From positions 9,591,821 through 9,655,820 of the forward strand of contig NC_064043.1 in the NCBI RefSeq assembly GCF_932526225.1: DNA of 64,000 nt. Direction: 5' to 3'. The stretch is from Nematostella vectensis. Lineage: Eukaryota > Cnidaria > Anthozoa > Actiniaria > Edwardsiidae. Below the pieces are notes generated by a model that saw only the letters and a list, made by a program, of their open reading frames with translations, was not told the DNA's origin and searched no databases. Position 1 is the first letter of the stretch. Every line of letters starts with the position of its first letter. The position numbers and the translations under genes were made by a program. Positions 21,701 through 33,700 of the stretch are shown one piece after another.

Positions 21701-24700
21701 GTAAAGAAGAATTGGCGTTATATAAGCCGTCAAATAATTTTAGTGTGAGGGGTACATCTCAGTTTATAAAGAGCCTTAAGGGCTATTTTTTATTTTTTGT
21801 TTGGCTAAGCTAAAATTTCCGAATGCGCTGAAATGAACGCCCAGGTATTTATATGATTTCACATTTTCATTTAGATTATGTTTACAACGGAATATGTAGT
21901 TATTTAGTATTTTTACGTAATTATTAAAGATTAGTACTTTGGTTTTGTTTAGATTAACGAAAAGCGCACTTTTGTCGCAAAAGTCACCTAGGACATCAAG
22001 GTAGTTTTGTAACCCTTTTGCTGATTTTGAGCATATTACCAGATCATCTGCGTATAGCATATGCATGTTAAGGCCCTATTGTGTATCTCACAGTCATCCC
22101 GATTCCTAGCGTTGAGTTTTCCTGGCAGGCTACTTAGGTAGAAGTTGAATAGCGTTGGCGAAATCATGCACCCCTGCTTCACTCTTGTGTGCGCGCGCCC
22201 ATGTCGTTATGTTGCTAGTGTGCACTAGGCATTTCTCTCGTGTAATGCCTAGTGCACGCTTGCGACATATCGACATGGGCGCGCGCACTCTTATCTTCGA
22301 CATAACGACATGGTCATAACGACATAACAGAAAAAAAAACGTATTTTCTTTAATGTTATTATGTCCATGTCGTTATGTCGGCCTAAACATAGTGCGCGCG
22401 CCCATGTCGTTATGTTGTTATGTTGGTAGTGTGCACTAGGCATAATGCACTGTGTCAGTCTGCCTGATCTGGTGTTCGTGAGACTTGTAATATCAGAACA
22501 TAGCTGTAGCAGGGGGGGAGGGTCCGACGGAAACCTCAACCGTTAAAAGACAAAAGAATCTATTAGAATCCGATATACTTAATAGGCCATCCGTTCTAAA
22601 TTATCAATCACACCCTCAAAGAAACTTCCAATAGACACACTGCTTTCAATATTTTGAAATATTTTTCGCGTTTTCCGTTAAAAATCATCGGATATTGTTA
22701 CTGGTGATAATGCGTCATCAACAAATCAAGCCACAAACAAGAGAATAAGACTATTTTAGTCTGTAAACAAAAAACAATAACAAACAATAGACTGAGAGAA
22801 ATTCTTGGAAAATGACTTCTCATCGTACAAACTAAAATGGCTCACCTGTCATCCTTGCCAACACCCATGAAGGACAAGAAACGAACACGGTCCTCAGCAA
22901 TCACTTCTTGAGACTAAAAAAGGAAATGAAATTGAATTTGTAGGCAACAAGCACTTACGAAGCCCTTTTTTTAAACAAATATACCCACAATTAAAACAAA
23001 ATGACATCAGGCAAGAAAAAATCTAAATTTAAAAAAAAATCTAAATTTAAAAAAATCTAAAAGAAAAATCTATAAAAAAAGCAAGTAGGGATATAAAGGA
23101 AAAAAATATCAGCAGAAATGTACATCAAGGAGTGAGTGTGTGCCCACCTTCATGCCTTGAGGCATCTCTAAACGTTAGACAACAACTAAAATAACAATTA
23201 AATTAAATTTACTGGCTTCATGTTGTGCCACCTGGAGGCTAGCTCCAGTCCTTGAGGTTATTGTGATAGGTGATTGCTTACCGTACAGTCTGTGATTTTA
23301 ATGCTTGACACGGTGACCTCGATGAGGACTGTTCTCTTAGGACCACCCCTTGACCACACCTTGCTGATGGCTTTGTTCAACATGTCCATTCCTGTAGGCT
23401 TGTTCACATCAGTTGAGCCCACAAACTTGGCCGTGAACGTTTTCTTCTGTTCTCGGAGTGGTTTTTCGTTGAAGCCAGCATGCTCTGAAATGGTGAATGC
23501 AGATTCATCAGACAAGGAAAAAATGGAGTTAATTCAAACAATTTAAACAAACTCTGAGGTTTATTCCTATTCCCTTTCCTATTTTCTCCAGCCAAGGCAA
23601 AGATATGAGTATATGTTTGCCTAGACTGGAGGTTAATAAAAGTATATTAAACCATGCACACATTAGGTATGCTTCCTATAAGAGATGAAAAAGGGGAAGG
23701 TTTGAATATATGAAGAGTGAAGGAGTGAAGAAAAAGTGAAGACACCAAATTAAACCTTAGTTATATGAGCTCCTGGCATTTCATTTCTTGCCTTTAAAGC
23801 ACAGGAAACAAGAATATCTTTTTCTGATTTTCTGTGAGTATCCAAATTGGGCCCCAGCCAAAAGTACACACCTAATGCTATGAAGGCCTATGAAGGCGGT
23901 TTCAAGGGGGAGGATATCCCTACCCTACCGTACTTAGTACTTGACGTCTTACGTTTTGCAGAGGGTGGTGGTGGGGTGTTCATAATGTCAGACCATGGTT
24001 TAGGCTGAGCAGTCTTGCTGACACTCTCTTGCGCCCGCCTTTTCTCTTCTAATATCTTGTTACACATCTCATGCAAAGCATTCGTGATGGCACGTCCTGA
24101 TATGTTACCATGGCAACGAAACATGTGACACTTGTGCTTGCTGGTGTGTGGGTCACGGGCAACGTAGGCAAAGTCCCTTGAAAGGTAGCAAGCATGTTTA
24201 ATAAATATCCCTATTTCTCTGGACAGGGCAAATCGCCTTGATCGTAATGGAGCATCTTTTGTGGCCAAACCATACATAAAAATAATTCTGTGCTTAGTCT
24301 CTGCGATCCTTTGCACAGAAAATGTTTATATTGTATATTCTACATAAACAACACACAAGGTGATAGGAGTGACATGCACCAGTTTATTGGAGACGATATT
24401 ACAAGTATAGATGTAATGTAAAATACACAAACATGTTCATGTATCAACTAGCAGAAGATTTGGGAAAAACAACCCCGGAAAAAAACGACGCATTATGCAA
24501 ACTGGTAAGGTCAAGTGAAAGACGAATGTAATAAGCTAAATATATAAGCATGAGTGAACCTCTAGGGAACGTGCAAGGCGCGAATTCCGAATGCCCAACA
24601 TAAACACATTTATATTATGATAGTTATATATGCTTAAAAAATTATCTGATGATTTACAGTTTGTGAAATTCTTCATATTGCCCTAACAATGGGTCAAATA

Positions 24701-27700
24701 AGCCAAGGCTTTTTAACTGGAAACCCAACATTTGCAGCTGTCATTGAAATACCCAATATTTAGAGTCACCAATAGCTCACATGGAGTGTATAGATAGGCG
24801 GTGGAAGGAGGGTAAAAAGAAGATGGCATACCTGTGATCCTCCTTGCCTACACCCCAGACTCTCATCTTAGAAACGGGCTGGACCAGCAGTGTCACCTTA
24901 TTCCTGGGCTCTACCAGCTTGAGGGTGTCACCCTCCAACAGCAGGCGAATGTCTTTACCCTAAAACAAGCAGGTCATGCAATCAAGGGGAACTCATACAA
25001 GACAGGGCAGATACAGGCTTTTCAGCATGGGGAAGCAAAGATTGCAAAAAAGGTGGGTTCAGAGTTCTTCGTTGTATTTCCCCAAATGAATGACATAAGA
25101 GAATATCTAATCAAAATCTCTGAAAATGAAGGGGGGGAGGGGGTGTAGGCTGTACTTTGCCCATCCCTACATCTGCAAGGGGAGAAGAATTATAGAATAA
25201 TTTCTGATAATAAAAGCGAATATTTTGGCAAAATGGTATCTCTCATACAGCAGATGAGAAAGTTATGATTTCCTTTTTCTTACATTATCTTAGAGCATGA
25301 CAAGCCTTTTTTAAAGACCTTGGCAGGGCAAGTCGTTTATGTAATGCGTATTGTGTTGAGGAAAAACACAGGTGCCTATCAGCTACAAGACATATTACTC
25401 TTACCTCTCCCCATGTCTCACTGGTGTTCCAGAGGTCGTTTCGATTCTTGGCCAGAGTGCTGATGCAATCTGCAATAGTCTCACTCATGTTGTGTGGGGC
25501 AACCTGGTTCTCTTCTAACTCCACCCATCCCATAGAATGCACAGGGAAACTCAGCACCTAAACACAGCCACAACAGTTAGCTATCCCCAAGGGCTGCAGC
25601 TAGGATTTTCAGGTGGTACAGTATATAGTGTCTATATAACACTTATACAGTATACAGTATCAACCATCAATCAAATGGCCAATCCTGGAACTCAAGAACA
25701 CAGGCTTCTAGTAAGCTCTTATTTGTTCAACAAAGCTGATTCAAGGTTGAGAAACATAAAGATACTCTCCATTTCTTATTGAACCTGTTTCAGCAAAGGT
25801 GAGAGGCCACATGCCCTAGCGAGCTAATTAACTAGGCCACCTGTGACCCCAAACTCTATATCAACCCCAAGTTCATACCAATGAGACGAATCAGACGTTC
25901 ATCAATCGTTGTGAAGTACAATATCTGAGTGTCTGAAAAGTCAGGCTACCATTCCATGGAATGTTTGGCAAAATCAGCAAATCTTAACAAATACACATAA
26001 TACTCATATAATACTTTTGCAAATATGAATGATTAGATAGAATTGACATAAGATATTTGCCCATTAGAACTAGCAATGTGGTTGTTATCAATAATTGAGG
26101 ATCCAGATGTAAATATACCCGGATAAGATTAACAGACAAGCAAATAGTGAGGCAGAGGGACAGACAGGAGGACAGACAGACAACAATAAAACATGTAGTT
26201 GAAAGCCTCCCATTTACAATAACAATAAGGGTGATGACAAAAACTATTGTTTAAACCACTTGAAACCTAAAACTTCAAGAAGACAATAAATGCACTTACA
26301 ATCATTTTAAGAATCTAAAGTTTGTTTGGCTCAGATTGTCTGATATTCATCAAATGTTTAAACAATATGATGAATGTGTTGAAAAAAGGTCACCAGAAGG
26401 AAATACACAATAAATGATTGATTAATTTGACATTACAACAGTCCATAGAATTTAATCAGTCAAAGTATTAGTTTATTAAGTTTTAGGTTTAGTAGATGCC
26501 CATTAACGATGCAATGCCATAAATCTTATCTAAAAATGCACAAGTAATTCGAACTAAACACACTTTTTGAATTTGAGAATGAAAATTAAGTATCATCAAA
26601 CGATGTCAAAGGCTAGTACTACCATAATACTAAATTTAGTACTACTAAATTAGAAACAATCACAAGAAGTTTAATAAACCCATTTCTTTAAAGTACATAT
26701 AGAAAGTGTATACAATAAAACTTCCTTCTCTCAAAGAATGAGTATACACTAAGATGCATAGTAGATAGTTTAAAAAACACAAATATTACAAGTTTTCAAA
26801 TATGGTACAATGGTTGTAAGGATTTCAGTGAGCACTTATCATCAAGAGTGGTGAGTAAATGGTGATCTGAAGGCAGCGTCCGGCATGTACGAAAAATGCA
26901 TAAGCAGTGAAAGCGAAAGTCACTACCTTCTGTTTCTCGTGCAAAGGTGCTTTTTGAACTTCAGCTGACTTCCTCTATAAAAGTAGATAGTAAAATGAGG
27001 CTTTCAGTTCTGCAATGAGCACATGAAAACTGCCACATAAAAAAGAAGGGCTCCAAATAAAATGCGAATATACATAAGCAGTAACTTCCTTTGAAATTAA
27101 ATAAGCCGTCTCAAGTGGTTTTGTTAAGGCCATGCTTATTTCCTTGGAAGGTTTTGTCAGTATATTATGTACTAGCAGTCTTGCTTTAAAAGAGAGCAGG
27201 ATAAAGATATAGAGGCAGACTATTAATGGGCAAACAAGCAAGCTCAGGACTAATTTTATTCACCCACAGAAATAATTGACTAAATTGACTTAATATGCAA
27301 CTAAAACACTAAAACCTTATGATGTGACCAGCATTGCTGTTAACAGTTGCGTTGGAACAAAGAAATAAAGTTGGTTCTTAATATAAATGAAATTCATAAA
27401 ATAGGACAATAACACAAACAAAGAGCAATGTACAAATAAAAAATAACAAGACGATGAACATAAAATTTAAACGAGAACCACACTTTCAGCATGACAATGC
27501 AAATGTAAGCAAGAGCAACAAGATTGGTTCAACACTGGTTAAAGTAACACAATGATATATGACCATTACCTTGAGCTCTCATTGGCTAACACAAGACATG
27601 CAACCATTACCTTGAGCTCTAATTGGTAAACACAAGACATGTGACCATTACCTTGTGCTCTCATTGGCTAACATAAGGCATCTGATTATTACCTTGTGCC

Positions 27701-30700
27701 CTCATTGGCTAATGCAAGACATGTGACCATTACTTTGAGTTCTCATTGGTTCAACAAACAACATTATCTTGAGGTTTCATTGGTTCATAAAGTGACCAAA
27801 GCAACAACTTACCTTTGGTCTGGGAGCAACTTGAGGTCTCTCCCACTGTGTGGTCCCAGAAGATACATGCCAGTAGTACTTGCTCCCTGTTCCACTCTCA
27901 ACCTCCATCCATCCATCAGGCAACTCATACTCATTACTCTCCCATGGCTGGTCGGCCTCCTTCAGTTCTTTTGGCGTGATGGGTACGTCTGTTGTCACAT
28001 CTACCTCAAGATAAGCCTCTATAGCTTGACTAGACCCAGTTCGGTTTTTACTTGACAACTGATTTGCCGTTATATCCTGTGAAATATCAATTTCATGTTT
28101 AATGTTTATGATTTCTTTAAGGTCATCTTGAGATCTACAACGACGATGGCCTTTCTTGGAAGGCGTAGAATAATTTAATCTTGAGACGTTTTCAGAACTC
28201 AGTGCAATGTTCCCATCTGATAGCTTTCTCCTGTGTAATTTCAGGAAGCCAAGTTCAGGTCTTTTTGGTTTCTCAGGAAAGTCAAGCACATGACCAGGGG
28301 ACTGGTTTTCTCTTCCTAGACTGTCTGTGTTGTTAAGGAGACCTTGTCTATTTGGGAGTGGAGGAGGTGGCTCATTTGTCGATACTGGTCGGTCGAGCTC
28401 CTTGGGCTTTGGCTTTGCTTTAGGTTTGTCTTTTGGCTTTTGTACAGCAGCATAGATAGGCATCTCTGATGTCTCTGCACAGAAGATCATTTAACAATTT
28501 AGAACATTTATCAATAAATTTAAGCATTAATACAAAAATTTAAGAAAATTCATCAAATAAAATCAGGCCAAACCCTTAAAGGCCAATTCATAACTGGTGA
28601 TTAATTTGGAACATTGACAATTTCATGCATGATACATTACATATTTAGCAACTTGTCTTATAGTGCCTAGAGTTACAGTGACTTATTTTCTATGTAACTT
28701 GCAACAAAAAAATCTTCAGAGAGAGGCACACAGCAGATAGGTGCAGGTTATAAAGCAAATCACCTGGATTCTTACCTTCACTTTCATTAGTCACTTCAGC
28801 TTCAGGTTTACCTTCACCATTGGGAGTCTTAGGCCCAGCCCCAGTATACGGTCTGGGCAAGGGAGGCGGGGCAGCACCTTCGGCCCCTGACCTAGAGTCC
28901 TTCCTCTGCCCCTCGCCAGCATCACAGGCTTTTATCATGTCTTGAAGCTCCTCAGTTATCGATTCATACAGACTACCACTTGCAGACCTAACCACACCCC
29001 TGGGGGGAATGTCTGTGTTATTACTATCGGAGGGCGGGGCACTCTTTTTCGGTTTGTTCACAACAGCATACACATCACCTAATGGCCCACTAGAATCATC
29101 TGGGTTTTTTCCATCTGGAATGATATCCGCATAAGATGTTTCTCCATCACTCTTAAGCTGCATCATGTTCGGATTTGCACGATCAAAATCCCCACCAACA
29201 ATTTCAACCTCCTCATATGCCGTCATTGTTGTAGGTTTTTTTGTATCTACAGGGGCAGCAACACCCCCATCATCACCAATAATTAATGGCCTGAACTCTG
29301 CCCCAGCATATGCGTAAGAATGCCTTTGGGACTGTTCTACTGTATCAAGTTGTTGTTGTTCACTGGGGCGTCTAGTGTCTATAGGCCCAGCGATGCCAAT
29401 ATCATCCTGCACAATTAGAGGTCGGAATTCCAATCCTGCGTATGCATACCCATTAGATTGCACATCACCAAGCAGTATTTTGTTTTCGTCTCTTGCTGAC
29501 GGGCTGAGTGGGTCACTATTCGAAACATCACTGTCATCATAAGACCCAGTTTCATACCCAAAATCTCCGTCTGGGTTTAACTTTTCATGGCTGCCTTGTT
29601 CACTGCTTTGTTCATTGTCACTACAACTGGCATCGTAGCTACTCTCTTTTTTCACTTCTGGTTTAGACTTGACTGTGGTGCTTGTAGGGTTCTGTGAAAG
29701 AAGTGTGGTGGGTTTGGATGCCACAGATGGTCTAGGTGGGAGCTCTGGTGCCTCTACTGCAGATTTAGATTTTGGTGAAGCTAAAAAGAAATGATACCAA
29801 TACCTTAGCAAGCACAACTTGTTAAAAAAAGCAATGAAGTGTTGTAGGTGGCTGTAAGCAGTTGTTATCAGACAAAAAACTATAATTATAATTATTTGAA
29901 TAGCGCTGAAAAGAAGTATAATTATTGATTTGAATAGCGTGAAAAAGATATAAATTTACAGATGTTTCCAGGCTACAGCCTCTTCATCAGTAACTGAAGT
30001 GCAACTTGCGTTGCTACTTTACACTGATGAAAACGCAATAGCCTCAAAACATCTGTGAATTTATATCTTTTTTTGCGCTATTCAAATCAATAATTATACT
30101 TATTCACCTTAGCAAGCACACAAAAAAAAAATGAGAGCAAACTCTTCTATTTGATTACTGCTTAAAAAAGGCAGCCCCATTTCATTTAAATCCTAATTTC
30201 AAAGTCTTATAATGTACCTGCGGGAGCTTGCTTTTTGTCTTGCTCTGGACAGCTCTGCAAAAGGTGATTATAATGTCAATACCTTAAATGTTATCAAAAC
30301 ACTTACATAAATCAAGGGATATTATTATTGTGCATGAGTATAAGTTATTTAGTTTATAAAGTATACCTATAATAATTTCCCAGTCTTCCAAATTAAAAAA
30401 AAAACGACTTTAAGCCTAAAAATAAATGTCACTTCTTCTCCTTTTACTTGAATTTGCAAATGCTTATGGCTTAAATTCTACCTTTAATGTTGTCATCACC
30501 CAATTTTTCAAGCCCAAAAATATTGACACCTTTGTGAAACATATCTAGAAATTTGAAGAAAGCTTAAAGCTCTTATGCTATTTTGACAATTCTGACACTT
30601 TTTTTTATCTGTCCATTTGTGGACACTTTGTTTACAACCTTTAACCATGAACCTTTTGATTTTTTTTTAATATTACAGTATATGTATTTTGTAGTGTGTA

Positions 30701-33700
30701 TTACATACTGTATGTTACTCTAAGCTATTAATGCAAAAGACAAACTTTATAAATAACAATGTTAAAGCCAATTGGAATAAATAGCAAGGGGGAAGAAAGC
30801 TTTCAAGTGAAATCAGCAGAGGAGAAAAATCGTTTGATAAAGTTAAAATATTATTGAATCGTCAGAATTATTCACTATTAAAAGCATTTCTAAGTGGAGG
30901 AAAAAGTGTAGATCTAAGTTTGAGTGTATGTTTATAGTATATATTTTGGTATAATGAACAGAAGTTGCAGAAGGATTTGAACAGAGAATAGTGTGGCAAG
31001 CAGACAAATTATTCATAATAAAACAGAAAAACAAAATTTATAGTCGGTTTCACAAACACAACTTAACATAATCGAAGTGTGAAATCTGCAATAAACAATT
31101 AGCTAATACAAGTAGACAGTAAAAAAGGACAACATTTAGAAAATTGTTTTGAAAACATAAAATTAATACAAAATGCAGCAAAGCCAGTTTGAAGCTTTTA
31201 AGGCAGCTTTTTGTTTAGAGTTATCACTTAATTCCTCTTTTAGATATCAATCTATGTGGTTACAAATCACAAGACCTAAATTAGCACACACTTTCAACAA
31301 CAACAAGATGATTATCCCAATACCTGGTAGTGGAAGATTTCACTGCATATTATGCAGTACAGTGCTTCACACTTGGCACAACACATCACTGGCTCATTCA
31401 CTTCACAAACACTACACTTAGGTTCCTTCATCAGGAATAACCCCAAGAAAAATCACCCCATTATAAGCCTTAAGCACTCTCTTAGGCACTAGCTCAAAGT
31501 GAAAAACATGCGTGTTGGTTTAATTAGCATATTTGAGGCTTTGTAAGTCATTCCTATCTACATGTGGTGAGACAAAGGTGATCAATTATTCATGATACCT
31601 TGTTTGAACAACAACATACAGGAGAGCAATACATAAATCACAATCTGTTATTCCTATAAAGTGTGGAAATTATGTTAGGTTAGGGAAGACAGAAGTAGAA
31701 GATAAGAGACATTTAACAAATTGGAGGTATTTCTAAAGTAAAAATTAAGATAAAAGTAATTAGCAACTCATCAGAGGAAACAGGTTATTTTTAAGCATGG
31801 AAGGTAGTGAAGTTAGCAGGTAGTAGAAAGATTATGTAGATGTTATCTTTTGTAAACTGTGAACCCAATAGGCAATGAATATGGTCCCATACAGGAAATA
31901 TCCAGGAGTGAAAACATCAGATGAAGATAAAAATGAACAGCTTACCATACTTTTAACACACAGATGTAAAACAATTAGATAGAAATTTCCTGCTAAATAA
32001 TTTAGCTGAATTAACTACCTTAATCCATGGATATCTACTGAAATATTATTTCAAAAGAGGCCAATTATTCTAATTTTGAGCAGAAAAGAACATAAAATCT
32101 GTTTAAATAATTATTTGAACACATTGTTCAACAATTATCATATTAATAATGTAAAATGCCTACCTTTCTTTTGAAAGTCAGACTGAAATTATACAGCAAC
32201 ATATATAGAATAACTTTTACAATTGATAGACACATGTATGCACTGAAGTAAATATAGACATTGGATGATTCTCAACAGCATAAGTTGACAGTAAGACAAT
32301 ATGACATGATATCAGAGAAATATATAACTCCAATCCTTGTATATCAATGTAATCAAACTTGACTTCTGCAATACAACTTTTCAACTCCAAAATTTTAAAT
32401 TTTAAAGACTTTATATTTTTGACAGGTGTAATTAGCATAAGTAAATAAATAACCATTAGCAAACAATTCTACCATAGAGTGCTTTTCAAAAGCTATTTTA
32501 AAAGAAACACAAATTCGATGTACTCATTCATTACCTAAATAAAAACACTGTGACTTTATAGCTTTTAGTAACAGGAAATTATTCTGAAAAAATTATCAAT
32601 CAAATGTGTAAACAATTTCATTTAAAATCACAAATAATACACAGAAGTATTTATGAGGGGCTATAAACCAAATATAATATTAACTAGGGAATCATATATA
32701 GTTTGTGTGCCTCAGCTAATTTCTGTAAAGAGTATTACAGTATTTATAAAAAATGTAGGTACAGTATCTAGGTTTGCTATGAAAATCTAATGCTGTTTTG
32801 ACTTTGAAGCTTCCTGTGATGCATTTTTAGTAGTATTTGAATGCAGATGGTGATATTCTCCCAATCAACAAAACATTCTAGAAGAAAAATTCTGCATAAG
32901 ATTTGTTGTTTCAAAATTCCATTTCCTCCTTAATTTAATGGGAAAAATTCACTGGGCTCTTTATCCCCCTCCTGTTTTCTCATGTTACCATTACAATATA
33001 GGCATTATCTGCAGGAAGCTAGCAACAGAGGAATTATTCCACTAAAAAAACAAAAACAATTCCAGATCCAAATACATCAGCCCTTCGTTGTATACAGTAC
33101 CTTAGCACTGGGTTTCCTTCCTGTTGAAGGTCTTCCCCTAGTTGCCGGTCTGGAAGATTTTTCACTGGTTGGAGAACCCTTGCTGTCTATTGGGTTCTTC
33201 CCCGCTGCTGGCTTTCCGGCTGAGGTTTTCTAAAGAACGAAAGACAATAATATTCTCACCAGTCAGCCATGATCAATATGTTAATATCAGACGTCGATCT
33301 TATGACCAAAAATGGGAAATGAATAGCAATAAGCTGAGGGGGCAGTCATGAATTGGATTGCTTTATTCATATGCAGCAGTCTGCAAAGATCATTTCATTG
33401 GTTTTAAAATATTGAAAAAAAACCTAGTTCAAATTGTTAAAATATTGATTAAAAAGTGTACTTAATCTTTTTGAATTAGAGCTTAAACTGCACTTATTTT
33501 CTACATGCTCATTTGCAATGGACAATAGTAACTAGTTTGGAGCACAAATTACTTATCTTTTATCATAAATTAAAAATATTTGTGAAAATGCTTAAAAGAT
33601 GCTTAAAATCAACAAACAACAACATTGCCATATAATACATATAACCAACAGGATAAACAAATAAATGAAATAAAATTTCTGACATTTTATGCAAATGCAT

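Noticed and set aside
23888-24316. 142-codon single-exon gene
   Set aside because: Only 23953-24176 is bounded by valid splice sites and fits the Fe65 PTB1 domain; the rest of the frame is intron.
25800-25850. Second tRNA-SINE head (GTGAGAGGCCAC...CTAGGCCACC)
   Set aside because: Only a short head-like stretch is present without a B box, so the call was too weak to list.
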